From Methyloglobulus sp. (GTDB taxonomy: Bacteria; Pseudomonadota; Gammaproteobacteria; Methylococcales; Methylomonadaceae), in the NCBI GenBank assembly GCA_013141505.1, contig JABFQX010000024.1, positions 117,241-181,240 on the forward strand: a stretch of 64,000 nucleotides of DNA. Reading direction: 5' to 3'. The notes beneath the pieces are model-generated. The model was not told where the DNA came from. It made no database searches and was given only the letters and a program-made list of their open reading frames with translations. The first letter of the stretch is position 1. Each line of letters starts with the position of its first letter. The position numbers and the translations under genes were made by a program. This document shows positions 8,742 through 17,972 of this stretch, in pieces.

Positions 8742-10295
8742 TCAGGCAGCGTCGGCTTGGTTTGTTATGCCAAAATCCGCAGGAAAATGGTTTAGTGCGC
8801 TCAGTACGGGATAAGGTGTCATACCTCCGAGTGCACATAACGAGCCGTTTAACAACGTATTGCAAAGATCACGTAACAGTGGAATATTTTTGTTAAGGTC
8901 ATGGCCTTTCATAATATCTTCAATGACTTCCATGCCGCGCGTTGAACCGATTCTGCACGGTGTACACTTACCGCAAGATTCAATCTTGCAAAACTCCATG
9001 CTGTAACGCGCCATTTCAGCCATATCAACGGTGTCGTCGAAAGCAACAATACCACCATGACCCAATACCGCCCAAATGGCTGCGAATGCTTCGTAGTCCA
9101 GTTGGGTGTCGAATTGTGACTCAGGTAAATAAGCGCCCAACGGGCCGCCAACTTGTACCGCTTTAATCGGCCTACCTGATGCAGAACCACCACCGTAATC
9201 GTAAAGCAATTCCCGTAAAGTCACACCAAACGCCAATTCAATCAATCCTGGTTGTTTGAGATTGCCTGCCAATTGGATGGGCAAAGTGCCACGTGAACGC
9301 CCCATGCCGAAATTTTTATAATACTCGCCGCCTTTGTCCAGAATGATAGGAACAGAAGCCAGTGATATGACATTATTGACAACAGTGGGTTTACCAAATA
9401 ATCCGCAAATTGCGGGCAAAGGCGGTTTAAACCGCACCAGTCCGCGTTTGCCTTCAAGGCTTTCCATGAGCGAAGTTTCTTCCCCGCAGATGTAAGCGCC
9501 AGCTCCCAAGCGTACTTCGAGGTCAAATTTCTTGCCGCTGCCCAAAATGTTCCCGCCCAGATAACCTGCTTCATAGGCTTTGGTGATAGCTTTATTTAAG
9601 GCTTTGTGCGAATGCGGGTATTCGCATCTTAAATAGATATAGCCTTGTGTGGCGCCGACGGCGATACCCGCAATCGTCATGCCTTCGATTAACACAAAAG
9701 GGTCATCTTCCATCACCATGCGGTCAGAATACGTACCGGAATCACCTTCATCGGCATTGCAGAGAATATATTTTTGCTCTGCCGGTGTATTCAGTACAGT
9801 ATTCCATTTGATACCGGTAGGGAATGCCGCGCCACCGCGACCACGCAATCCTGAATCGGTAACCTGTTTGACTATATCGACACCGGTCGTCGCCAAAGCA
9901 TTCTTCAGGCCGCGATAGCCGTCATGAGCTAGGTAATCATCAAGACTGGTCGGATCAGTGATACCAACGCGGGCGAAGGTCAAGCGTTGCTGGTTTTTGA
10001 GGTAAGATAATTCTTCAGTTAAGCCCAGAAATAATGGATGTGAGCCACCAGCTAAAAAGTTAGCATCGAAAAGGCTGGTAACATCGCTGGCTTGCACTGG
10101 GCCATAGGCGATGCGGCCTTTGTCTGTGGCGATTTCGACAAGCGGTTCCAGCCAGAATAACCCTCGCGAGCCATTGCGGATAATCTGGATGTCAAGTTTG
10201 CGTTTTTCCGCTTCGGCCAGAATGGCTTTGGCTACCTTCTCAGCACCTAGCGCTAATGCCGCTGAATCACACGGTACGAAAATGGTCGTGCTCAT
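8742..10295 (-). CDS. fdsB: NAD-dependent formate dehydrogenase, beta subunit (NuoF-like)
   Basis: A 517-residue diaphorase subunit that carries FMN and a [4Fe-4S] cluster and reduces NAD+ with electrons from FdsA. An N-terminal thioredoxin-like extension (about residues 1-110) precedes the NuoF-like core. The glycine-rich FMN/NADH region GLRGRGGAAFPTGIKW and ICNADEGDSGTYSDR is visible, together with GAGAYICGEETSL. The cluster motif ESCGKCTPCRIG with a later cysteine (LRDLCNTLL) completes the Fe-S site. The start overlaps the fdsG stop by four bases, so the two are translationally coupled. Length is typical for FdsB. Confidence 0.97.
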   Translation of the reverse strand: MSTTIFVPCDSAALALGAEKVAKAILAEAEKRKLDIQIIRNGSRGLFWLEPLVEIATDKGRIAYGPVQASDVTSLFDANFLAGGSHPLFLGLTEELSYLKNQQRLTFARVGITDPTSLDDYLAHDGYRGLKNALATTGVDIVKQVTDSGLRGRGGAAFPTGIKWNTVLNTPAEQKYILCNADEGDSGTYSDRMVMEDDPFVLIEGMTIAGIAVGATQGYIYLRCEYPHSHKALNKAITKAYEAGYLGGNILGSGKKFDLEVRLGAGAYICGEETSLMESLEGKRGLVRFKPPLPAICGLFGKPTVVNNVISLASVPIILDKGGEYYKNFGMGRSRGTLPIQLAGNLKQPGLIELAFGVTLRELLYDYGGGSASGRPIKAVQVGGPLGAYLPESQFDTQLDYEAFAAIWAVLGHGGIVAFDDTVDMAEMARYSMEFCKIESCGKCTPCRIGSTRGMEVIEDIMKGHDLNKNIPLLRDLCNTLLNGSLCALGGMTPYPVLSALNHFPADFGITNQADAA

Positions 10296-10786
10296 GACAA
10301 TACCTCAGATTGTTTGATGGTTTCGTCAAATGATTCTGGGCTTACTCTGCCATAGACTTCATTACCAATCTGCATCGAGGGCGAACAGGCACACAGGCCT
10401 AAACAATAAACCGGCTCCAAAGAAAAAGCGCCATCTTGGGTGGTTTCGTGAAAGTCGATTCCCAAGGTGGTTTTCACATGATCTTCCAGTTGTTTTGAGC
10501 CCATGGCTTGGCACGATTCTGCACGGCACAAATGGATGGTTTTTTTACCTGGAGGCGTGTCACGAAAGTAATGATAAAAGCTGATTACCCCATGGATTTC
10601 AGCGCGCGACAAGTTTAGTGCATCCGCTATGGCAGGCACTGTTTCGGCGGGGATATAGCCGAGTGCGTCCTGTATCCCATGCAGGATGGGTAATAGGGCA
10701 CCGGGCTTATCTTTAAGGTCGGTGATCACGGCTTGCACTTTTTGCGCCTGTTGTACTTGGGGGTTTATGGTGCTCGATCCTGTCAT
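10292..10786 (-). CDS. fdsG: NAD-dependent formate dehydrogenase, gamma subunit (NuoE-like)
   Basis: A 164-residue subunit homologous to NuoE/HoxE, holding one [2Fe-2S] cluster in a thioredoxin fold. The four ligands are visible: C87 and C92 (HLCRAESCQAMG) and C128 and C132 (YCLGLCACSP). The N-terminal helical part (PGALLPILHGIQDALGYIP) is characteristic. It is the first gene of the fdsGBACD operon and runs into fdsB by a four-base overlap. The operon gives the cell a soluble formate-to-NADH step, the last energy-yielding reaction of methanol and formaldehyde oxidation in methylotrophs. Confidence 0.95.
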   Translation of the reverse strand: MTGSSTINPQVQQAQKVQAVITDLKDKPGALLPILHGIQDALGYIPAETVPAIADALNLSRAEIHGVISFYHYFRDTPPGKKTIHLCRAESCQAMGSKQLEDHVKTTLGIDFHETTQDGAFSLEPVYCLGLCACSPSMQIGNEVYGRVSPESFDETIKQSEVLS

Positions 10787-11326
10787 TACGTTTCTCTTGT
10801 AAGGGAATATCGCTCAATTAGCGATGTCAATTAACCCCGGTAATTTATAAATTATTACTTAAGTTTACCACACTCATTATTTCATGCAAAAACCAGAAAT
10901 ACTACTGAATACGGACATTCTCAAGGGGTAAATGAAGATATTAAGACGCCATTGACAATACCGGCTAACCCTATCAAACTATCTTCCAAGAAAGAGAGTT
11001 CCTAAAAAGCCTTTGTAAAAGGCACGACGTGTTCATAATTGCCTGAGGGATTGGACTTTATCGCCCTTGAGAAATTCATAATATTTACCCTAAAAACTAA
11101 TTCGTATTTTGTCAATGCAGTGGTTTGTTATGTGGTTCGAATAACACATACCTCACATTACATTTTTTCGCCAAGAATATTGACATGCCTAATCCACATG
11201 ACTAGACATGCTTGGTTAGAAGACTCGATTAGACAATTAGGATGTGATGACGACCGAACAGACTTACTAATTTCTCAAATTTTTCAAAAAAATTGACAAA
11301 TTTGCATATACTTTAACCCCCGACCA
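10787..11326. other. intergenic region between fds operon and sulfotransferase run
   Basis: About 540 AT-rich bases. It must carry the divergent promoters of fdsG (minus) and the polysaccharide gene run (plus). An 85-codon open frame at 11039-11296 has poor composition and no ribosome-binding site and is not called. No confident -35/-10 or hairpin. Confidence 0.4.
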
Positions 11327-12298
11327 TTGCTTCTTTATTCCTCAATTGAGAGCGCCAAGATTTTGAACTTACAAAACCCTATTTTTATTTGTGGCGCATT
11401 GCGCTCAGGATCTACGCTTCTCCATCTTATGTTGGATCATCATCCCGGGATCAAAAACCCGGGTGAGTTTGATTTTATGTTTGACCAGATTGGAGATGAT
11501 GGCACATTCCCTGATATTGCCGAGTATTGGGAGTTTCTGGACAGGAGCCGTATTTTCAAGGCCAAAAACCTTACCATTGATAAGTATTTGACCTTTGAAG
11601 AATTGGTAGTGTCTTTTGTGGAACAGTTGAGTCATAAGAACAAGCTGCTTGCAATCAATGTACACCGTAATTTTAATCGAATCCCTTATGTGTTTCCCGA
11701 AGCAAATTACGTTCATTTGCTCAGGGATCCTAGGGATGTCGCCCGATCAAGCATTGAAATGGGTTGGCGTGGCAATGTATATTATGGTGTGGATCACTGG
11801 CTTGAAACGGAACAGTCCTGGGATAAGCTGGTCTCTAAAATTGACCCCAAGCAATACGCAACAATCCATTATGAACAACTGATTGAGAATCCAGAGGCTG
11901 AATTAACTAATCTCTGCCGCTTCATGGGCATACCGTATGCGAGCAGTATGTTGGATTATCCGCTTAAGTCATCCTATAAAAAACCTGATAAATCATTGGC
12001 TCAGCAATGGAAACGTAAACTTGCCGTTCGGGAAATTCAGTATGTCGAAACCAAGGCTATTGATTTAATGCAGCGTAGAGGCTACTCAATGAGTGGGCAT
12101 CCCCTGATCAGAGTTGGTGAAATAGAAAAACTAAACCTCGCGTTACAAAGCAAATGGCACAGGATTAAGCATGGTTGTAACCGTTATGGCACGGCGATAT
12201 ATATCTATGAAAGGCTCACTAAGCGACTGGGGTTAAGCGGTTTAAATAAAAAATACGTGTTCATGAAACACGAAATTGACCGGAAAAAAATAAAATAA
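11327..12298 (+). CDS. sulfotransferase family protein
   Basis: A 323-residue PAPS-dependent sulfotransferase. The 5'-phosphosulfate loop is FICGALRSGSTLLHLML near residue 19-35, and the 3'-phosphate motif is VHLLRDPRDVARSSIEMGW near residue 130. The family fold continues with HYEQLIENPEAELTNLCRFM. It would move sulphate from PAPS to a carbohydrate hydroxyl, in the cytoplasm or at the inner face of the membrane. There is no ATG before the P-loop: the start is TTG at 11327 or possibly TTG at 11363, so the exact N-terminus is uncertain. It heads a run of tightly packed polysaccharide genes; the next gene starts 3 bases later. Confidence 0.88.
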   Translation: MLLYSSIESAKILNLQNPIFICGALRSGSTLLHLMLDHHPGIKNPGEFDFMFDQIGDDGTFPDIAEYWEFLDRSRIFKAKNLTIDKYLTFEELVVSFVEQLSHKNKLLAINVHRNFNRIPYVFPEANYVHLLRDPRDVARSSIEMGWRGNVYYGVDHWLETEQSWDKLVSKIDPKQYATIHYEQLIENPEAELTNLCRFMGIPYASSMLDYPLKSSYKKPDKSLAQQWKRKLAVREIQYVETKAIDLMQRRGYSMSGHPLIRVGEIEKLNLALQSKWHRIKHGCNRYGTAIYIYERLTKRLGLSGLNKKYVFMKHEIDRKKIK

Positions 12299-12301
12299 GC
12301 G

Positions 12302-13303
12302 ATGAAAGAGGTTACCGAAAGACCAATTTTTGATTTGGCGGTCGTGGTTATCAATTTTCGGACACCGGAATTAACGATCAATTGTCTCAACTCACTAAGC
12401 CCCGATATTCAAAGCCTGAATGCCCGTGTGGTGTTGGTTGACAACAATTCTGCCGATGGATCAATCGACAAAATTGAACAGGCAATCGAAAATCTGGCGA
12501 TTAGGGACAAAATTTTTATCAATCGCTCGCCTGTTAATGGCGGGTTTTCTGCCGGCAATAATATCGGTATTAAAGATGTCGAAGCCCATTATTATCTGTT
12601 GACCAACAGTGATACCCTCATTCGTGAAGGTGCATTGCACACTTTGCTGGATACCGCGAAAAAGAACCCAAAAATCGGTTTGTTGGCACCACGTTTGGAA
12701 TGGCCTGATGGCAGTCCGCAAGAAAGCTGCTTTAAATACCATAGCCCGTGGAGCGAACTCATTCATTCAGCCAAAACCGGCATTATTACCAAGTGTTTGC
12801 AAAAGTATAATGTTCCTCAGCCGGTATCTGAGGTGGTTCGCGATTATGATTGGGTGAGCTTTGCTTCCGTTCTTGTTCGTGCAGAGGTATTCAAGAATAC
12901 CGGTCTCATGGATGAAGGCTATTTTATGTATTATGAAGACGTGGTTTTCTGCTATAGAGCTAAACAAGCTGGATGGTTAATACACTATCAACCTGCCGCC
13001 CATGTGGTGCATTTACGGGGCGGCAGCTCCCCGCTGAAAGCTCAGGTTAAATTACGCAAGCGTCTGCCGCGATATTATTACGAATCCCGCACCCGCTTCT
13101 TCTACCAAGTCTATGGTAAAAAAGGGCTATTATTGGCTAACTTGATGTGGCGTGCCGGCTGGCTGATTTCTTATGCTAGAAGCCTGTTATCAAGCAACTT
13201 TGTTCAGGATATTCCTGAACAACAGGGGCAGGACATCTGGATTAATTACGCAAACCCCGAAACCCCTTACGTTCATCCCGAGAATTATGGCAACAAAGCC
13301 TGA
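12302..13303 (+). CDS. family 2 glycosyltransferase (rhamnosyltransferase-like)
   Basis: A 333-residue GT2 enzyme with a GT-A fold. Nucleotide-sugar binding is seen in LAVVVINFRTPELTINCLNSL and VVLVDNNSADGS, the metal-binding acidic motif in YLLTNSDTLI, and the acceptor/catalytic region in YYEDVVFCYRAKQAGW. The ending HVVHLRGGSS is typical of WbbL-like rhamnosyltransferases of O-antigen and exopolysaccharide clusters. Sugar donor and acceptor are not predictable. It starts 3 bases after the first sulfotransferase and overlaps the next gene by 17 bases, so it belongs to the same transcript. Confidence 0.93.
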   Translation: MKEVTERPIFDLAVVVINFRTPELTINCLNSLSPDIQSLNARVVLVDNNSADGSIDKIEQAIENLAIRDKIFINRSPVNGGFSAGNNIGIKDVEAHYYLLTNSDTLIREGALHTLLDTAKKNPKIGLLAPRLEWPDGSPQESCFKYHSPWSELIHSAKTGIITKCLQKYNVPQPVSEVVRDYDWVSFASVLVRAEVFKNTGLMDEGYFMYYEDVVFCYRAKQAGWLIHYQPAAHVVHLRGGSSPLKAQVKLRKRLPRYYYESRTRFFYQVYGKKGLLLANLMWRAGWLISYARSLLSSNFVQDIPEQQGQDIWINYANPETPYVHPENYGNKA

Positions 13304-14153
13304 CTTTATCATCATTGGTGCAATGAAATGCGCGACCAGTTCATTGCATACCCAGTTGGCGCAACAGCCGGGTATTTTTATGACTACGCCCAAAGAACCC
13401 AGTTTTTTTAGTGATGACTCCCAATATGCACGGGGCATTGGTTGGTATGAAGCGCTTTTTAACGATGCCCAGAAAGACGATATCTGCGGAGAATCCAGCA
13501 CCCATTACACCAAACTGCCGCATTACCCCCACTGTGTCGAGCGCTTATCGGCGTATTTGCCCAAGGTGAAATTGGTTTATGTCATGCGCCATCCGCTTGA
13601 TCGGCTGGTTTCTCATTACATCCACCAATGGTCGCAAAATGTTATCAATTGTGAGATTAATCAAGCTGTCGACCAATACGATGAATTAACCGCTTTTAGT
13701 TGCTATGCCAAACAGCTAGAACCTTACATTAACGTATATGGGCGGGAAAATATCTTGCCGGTTTTTTTTGAGGCAGTAAAAGCCCACCCCCAACGCGAAC
13801 TGGAAAAAATTGCCCGTTTTATCGGTTATACCCAGCCGGTGAGCTGGCAGGAAGAATTGTCTTTGCAGAATGCATCCAATGAGCGGATAAAGCATTTCAA
13901 GGGCTACGATATGTTGGTTGATTCTAAATTGATGACGGCATTACGGCGCAATCTAATTCCCCAGTTTGTCAGGGATGTAATAAAAAAGAATCTGACTATG
14001 CAAAAGCGGCCTATGTTAGACGAAAAGCACATAGAAGACTTAACCAAAATTTTCGATGCCGATTTGCAACTATTGGGCAACTGGCTAGGAACTGACTTAA
14101 ACTGCAAAAATTTTGTCAACACCGGATTGTCGGAATCTCTAGGCTGGAAGTAA
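13287..14153 (+). CDS. sulfotransferase domain protein (heparan-type)
   Basis: About 288 residues from the ATG at 13287, chosen because the P-loop follows directly (MATKPDFIIIGAMKCATSSL); the frame also extends 38 codons upstream into the glycosyltransferase gene. The 5'-phosphosulfate loop is GAMKCATSSLHTQL and the 3'-phosphate motif VYVMRHPLDRLVSHYIH. The GAMKCATSSL type of loop is found in N-deacetylase/sulfotransferase-like enzymes that sulphate polysaccharides. It overlaps the preceding gene by 17 bases. It is followed 6 bases later by the acetyltransferase-like gene, whose ribosome-binding site (GGAAG) lies at its own 3' end. Confidence 0.9.
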   Translation: MATKPDFIIIGAMKCATSSLHTQLAQQPGIFMTTPKEPSFFSDDSQYARGIGWYEALFNDAQKDDICGESSTHYTKLPHYPHCVERLSAYLPKVKLVYVMRHPLDRLVSHYIHQWSQNVINCEINQAVDQYDELTAFSCYAKQLEPYINVYGRENILPVFFEAVKAHPQRELEKIARFIGYTQPVSWQEELSLQNASNERIKHFKGYDMLVDSKLMTALRRNLIPQFVRDVIKKNLTMQKRPMLDEKHIEDLTKIFDADLQLLGNWLGTDLNCKNFVNTGLSESLGWK

Positions 14154-14159
14154 GTAAAC

Positions 14160-14689
14160 GTGGATACAAAAAAAATAATAGATATATCCGCAACCATACC
14201 TGACTGGGACAGAGAAAAACCCCGACGCTTTTGGGATCCAAGCAGAAAGCTGCTGTGTTCGTTACGGCAATATCAATATTGGCACAGCAAAAACGGTTCA
14301 TTAGCGTTATGTTAAGTAAAATTTGTGTGTTACGGCATAGATTCTGGTCGGTGGTTTGTGGTGCTGATATTCCACTTAATTGCACGATTGGCGGTGGCTT
14401 AAGCATCCCCCATCCAAACGGCATCGTTATTCATCCTAATGCCAAAATAGGTGTCAGCTGCCTTATCCATCAACAGGTTTCTATAGGCACTAAACGAGAA
14501 GGCGGATTCCCCACCATAATGAGCCATGTAGACATCGGTGCAGGTGCAAAAATACTCGGCAATGTTACTTTACATGAACATGCCATGGTAGGGGCGAATG
14601 CTGTAGTGGTCAAGAATGTCCAGGCTTATGAGGTCGTTGCAGGCATTCCAGCACGCGTCATAAAAAAGCTCAATAGCGACCAACCATGA
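14160..14689 (+). pseudogene. serine O-acetyltransferase-like gene with internal frameshift
   Basis: A GTG start at 14160, 9 bases after GGAAG, opens a frame with the typical N-terminus IPDWDREKPRRFWDPSRKLL and SLRQYQYWHSKNG, but stops at a TAA at 14313-14315. The homologous continuation LSKICVLRHRFWSVVCGAD is in another frame from about 14309 and runs to 14689. It includes left-handed beta-helix hexapeptides IPLNCTIGGGLSIPHPNGIV and ILGNVTLHEHAMVGANAVVV. One base missing near 14304-14312 would explain it. So this is a CysE-like/serine-acetyltransferase-family sugar or amino-acid acetyltransferase of about 176 residues that is broken, frameshifted by sequencing error, or recoded. It overlaps the next gene by four bases. 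Confidence 0.8.
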
Positions 14690-15675
14690 AGTTTTTGGAT
14701 TTTGCTCAGACGATTGGCGCTGTTGTGATCGGGCGCAATGAAGGGGAGCGGCTACGCGCCTGTTTGGAGTCTTTAACCAAAGACGTGACTGCGGTTGCTT
14801 ATGTGGATTCCGGTTCGACCGATGGTAGCGTGGAGTTGGCAAAAGAAAAAGGTGTATTGGTATTGTCATTGGACATGACGCAGCCGTTTACCGCCGCTCG
14901 AGCTAGAAACGCCGGATTTAAAACATTGTTGGATAATCACCCGGCCTTAAAATATGTCCAGTTTATTGATGGTGATTGCCAACTGGTTGTAGGTTGGCTG
15001 GAAGCTGCCACAGGTTTTCTGGAACAAAATCCCGATTATGCCGTGACCTGTGGCCGCCGTCGTGAACGCTTTCCAGAAAAAACTACCTACAATCAACTGT
15101 GTGATATGGAATGGAACACGCCCGTTGGCGAGGCAACTGCCTGCGGCGGCGACGCATTGATCCGTATCCATGCATTTACACAAGTCGTGGGCTACCGTGA
15201 CGATCTAATTGCCGGGGAAGAACCGGAAATGTGCTTTCGCCTACGAAGCAAAGGTTGGAAAATATACCGCCTTGATGCCGAGATGACTTGGCACGATGCC
15301 GCTATGACAAAATTTAGCCAATGGTGGAAACGCACATTACGCAGCGGTTACGCGTTCACGGCGGGAAGGTTTTTGCATGGCGATTCGCCGGAAAAATTTT
15401 GGGTACAGGAGTACCGAAGAATATTGCTGTGGGGGTTGATCATACCCTGCACAATCATTGCCTTGATATGCCTTAGCCCACTCTTTCTTGGCTTAGCATT
15501 GGTTTATCCCGTGCAGGTGCTAAGGGTCGCAGCCCACACACAAGGTAACTGGCAGCAACGATTAAACTACGGCTATTTCACAGTATTAGGAAAATTTGCA
15601 GAACTGTGTGGATTGTTACGCTACGTGTACTTAAAACAAAAAAAACTGACACCTTCAATTATTGAATACAAATAA
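14686..15675 (+). CDS. family 2 glycosyltransferase with C-terminal membrane helices
   Basis: A 329-residue GT2 protein. The donor-binding strand is IGAVVIGRNEGERLRACLESL, then YVDSGSTDGS; the acidic metal motif is QFIDGDCQL and the acceptor-loop EEPEMCFRLRSKGWK. Near residues 240-275 lies a hydrophobic stretch (LLWGLIIPCTIIALICLSPL and beyond), so it probably sits in the inner membrane like processive or exopolysaccharide transferases. Start ATG overlaps the stop of the acetyltransferase frame (ATGA), implying coupling, which also argues that the upstream gene is normally translated to its end. Substrate unknown. Confidence 0.9.
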   Translation: MKFLDFAQTIGAVVIGRNEGERLRACLESLTKDVTAVAYVDSGSTDGSVELAKEKGVLVLSLDMTQPFTAARARNAGFKTLLDNHPALKYVQFIDGDCQLVVGWLEAATGFLEQNPDYAVTCGRRRERFPEKTTYNQLCDMEWNTPVGEATACGGDALIRIHAFTQVVGYRDDLIAGEEPEMCFRLRSKGWKIYRLDAEMTWHDAAMTKFSQWWKRTLRSGYAFTAGRFLHGDSPEKFWVQEYRRILLWGLIIPCTIIALICLSPLFLGLALVYPVQVLRVAAHTQGNWQQRLNYGYFTVLGKFAELCGLLRYVYLKQKKLTPSIIEYK

Positions 15676-15696
15676 TCCTGTTAAAAATAAGCAACG

Positions 15697-16479
15697 ATGC
15701 AAAAACATTTGATCTTCACAAGTGGGCGTAGCGGCAGTAATTATTTGTCAAATACACTTAATCTTAGCCCAGAATGCTTAAACTATGGCGAAGTGCTCGG
15801 CGAGTGGACTCTTCCATACAAAATGCTTGGAAAATTTTTTTTAGCTAATGGCAAGGTCGATAAATATCTGGATATTATTTATTCAAACCGATGTTATTAC
15901 GAGTTGGCGCAACTGTATTCCGCCTACGCACATGTAAAAGGTGGTAGGCTAGTCAACTATAAAAAGTACAGTAAAATAAAATCTATTGGCATTAAAGATT
16001 TTTTTGTGACCATGGAATGGCAACAGTGTTTTGACTATTTCCTTAAAGATCTCAGCATTAAAGTGATTTATCTGCACAGGGACAATATTCTCCAACGCTA
16101 TGTGTCCGGCCTTTTTTTGAAATCCAGTGGCCTAGCGACTTCTTACCAGAAATTGGATACGGGAAAAGTTACAATTGATATTGATGATCTTCTTAGCCAA
16201 CTTAAGATATTCGACGAAGAATGTACCAGGGAAAAAGAATTCATTAGTAAATTAACCAAGCATGACGTACTGGATATCGAATACCAAGCCTATTTTCAAT
16301 CCCCGCAGAGTACCCAGGATTGGAATGGTGCTATTTTTGACTTTCTCGGTATCGAACCCGTTAAAGAAATGAGCAAACAAACAAAAATACTGTCCAACTC
16401 GCTCAAGGATGTCGTCACCAACTACGTAGAGTTGCTGGACGCAATACGTGGCAGTCAATATGAGAAGTTATTGTATTAA
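15697..16479 (+). CDS. sulfotransferase family protein (Stf0/LPS-type)
   Basis: A 260-residue protein with the P-loop at the very N-terminus, IFTSGRSGSNYLSNTL (residues 6-21), as in Stf0-like and NodH-like sulfotransferases, and the 3'-phosphate-type motif VIYLHRDNILQRYVSG near residue 125. A later region (HDVLDIEYQAYF) matches the C-terminal pattern of this family. It is the third sulfotransferase of the run, on the same strand as its neighbours and 21 bases downstream of the second glycosyltransferase. The run as a whole probably makes a sulphated surface glycan. Confidence 0.85.
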   Translation: MQKHLIFTSGRSGSNYLSNTLNLSPECLNYGEVLGEWTLPYKMLGKFFLANGKVDKYLDIIYSNRCYYELAQLYSAYAHVKGGRLVNYKKYSKIKSIGIKDFFVTMEWQQCFDYFLKDLSIKVIYLHRDNILQRYVSGLFLKSSGLATSYQKLDTGKVTIDIDDLLSQLKIFDEECTREKEFISKLTKHDVLDIEYQAYFQSPQSTQDWNGAIFDFLGIEPVKEMSKQTKILSNSLKDVVTNYVELLDAIRGSQYEKLLY

Positions 16480-16688
16480 CAAAAGTTTAGATAACTATTT
16501 AAGAGGCTACCATAAGCCCTTCATTTAAAATCCTCAGCTGACATGCTCCGTTCTTATTGACTAATACCCGTTTATGGTAAAGGGTTTGTGTAGATCTTTT
16601 AAAAAGATAAGATAACTTTTGGAATTCGCTTGTCTTAAAACAATCCGATAAACTTATCGTTAACTACATACCCACTTTAGCTTAAATC

Positions 16689-17783
16689 ATGACCACACCT
16701 TTCCCGATCCAAGATTACGCCTTACTCAGTGACGAAGAATGCGATGCCAAGATAATTGCCGCGAAAACCAGGCTGGGTAAGCGCTGCGTGATTCTGGGTC
16801 ATCATTACCAACGTGACGAAGTCTTTAAACATGCTGATTTTGTTGGCGACTCCCTGCAATTGTCGCGTGATGCCGTCGCCGCCGAAGCAGAGTTTATCGT
16901 ATTTTGCGGGGTGCATTTTATGGCGGAAGTCTCGAATATCTTAACCCGACCTGAGCAAATCACTATCCTGCCCGATCTGGCGGCCGGATGTTCGATGGCG
17001 GACATGGCGAATCTGGTTAAGGTTAAGAAATGCTGGGAAGAATTAGGGCAGGTGATTGATGTCGATAACGAAGTCACTCCGGTAACGTACATCAATTCCG
17101 CCGCCGACCTGAAAGCGTTTTGCGGCGAGCATGACGGCATCGTCTGTACATCGTCCAACGCCAAAAAAATCCTGGAGTGGAGTTTTTCCAATCGGCCTAA
17201 AGTGTTGTTCTTCCCAGATCAGCACTTAGGCCGCAATACCGGCTACCGTATGGGCATTCCACTGGAGCAAATGGTCTTGTGGGATTTTAACAAGCCGATG
17301 GGTGGGTTAACCGAAGAGCAAATCCGTAACGCCAAAATTTACCTGTGGGGCGGGTTTTGTTCGGTACATCAAATGTTCAAGCCGGAGCAAATCGACAACT
17401 TTCTGTCGAAATATCCGGACACCAAAGTCATCGCCCATCCCGAAGCGCCGTTTGAAGTCTGCGAGAAAGCTGAATACATCGGCTCCACCACCATGATCCT
17501 GAAAACCATCCGCGAAGCCGAACCCAATACCCGCTGGCTGGTAGCGACCGAACTCAACCTCGTCAACCGCCTGCACGAAGAATGCAAAAAAGACGGCAAA
17601 AACGTCCACTTCATGTCACCCACCCTGTGTATGTGTTCCACCATGTTCCGCACCGACCCGCAGCACTTGGCATGGGTCATGGATAACCTCGTCGAAGGCC
17701 ATGTCGTTAATAAGATTGTCGTGGATAAGGACGAAGCGCGGTTAGCCAAGAAGGCGTTGGATAATATGTTGGCGATACATTAA
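16689..17783 (+). CDS. nadA: quinolinate synthase A
   Basis: A 364-residue NadA. It condenses iminoaspartate with dihydroxyacetone phosphate to quinolinate in de novo NAD synthesis, using an oxygen-sensitive [4Fe-4S] cluster. Visible signatures: ILGHHYQRDEVFKHADFVGDS near the N-terminus, FCGVHFMAE, AGCSMADMA, CTSSNAKKIL, FFPDQHLGRNTG, HPEAPFEVC, STTMILKT and MSPTLCMCSTMFRTD. The conserved cysteines of FCGVHF, GGFCSVHQ and the C-terminal CMCSTM region supply cluster ligands. It appears to be a single gene. It directly precedes the integron cassette array, so its 3' side is the array boundary. Confidence 0.97.
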   Translation: MTTPFPIQDYALLSDEECDAKIIAAKTRLGKRCVILGHHYQRDEVFKHADFVGDSLQLSRDAVAAEAEFIVFCGVHFMAEVSNILTRPEQITILPDLAAGCSMADMANLVKVKKCWEELGQVIDVDNEVTPVTYINSAADLKAFCGEHDGIVCTSSNAKKILEWSFSNRPKVLFFPDQHLGRNTGYRMGIPLEQMVLWDFNKPMGGLTEEQIRNAKIYLWGGFCSVHQMFKPEQIDNFLSKYPDTKVIAHPEAPFEVCEKAEYIGSTTMILKTIREAEPNTRWLVATELNLVNRLHEECKKDGKNVHFMSPTLCMCSTMFRTDPQHLAWVMDNLVEGHVVNKIVVDKDEARLAKKALDNMLAIH

Positions 17784-17849
17784 AATCAGCCCAGATAATG
17801 TGTTATTGATGCCAGCAAACCTAATGCTGTATTCTTCAAATTATAAAAC

Positions 17850-17972
17850 AGGTTTGTCTATTTCAATTTACGTTTTAGGAAGCACTAAGGTCAAATAAGC
17901 GACTGATAAAAATTTAGGTAACCTTGTGACGCAATGTTTTACGTCAATTAGGATGACTATTTAATGTTAGGC
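17850..17972 (+). other. left boundary of integron cassette array, attI-like (uncertain)
   Basis: The core site GTTAGGC (17966-17972) is the expected recombination point before a first cassette. The first attC (18376) begins with GCCTAAC, its exact complement, so a cassette starts here. The 100 bases upstream hold no second folded attC half, so this is either an attI-type site or a decayed attC. No integrase gene lies between nadA and this site. Confidence 0.5.

Noticed and set aside
11039..11296. 85-codon frame in the fds upstream gap
   Set aside because: Poor composition, no ribosome-binding site, AT-rich random-like sequence.
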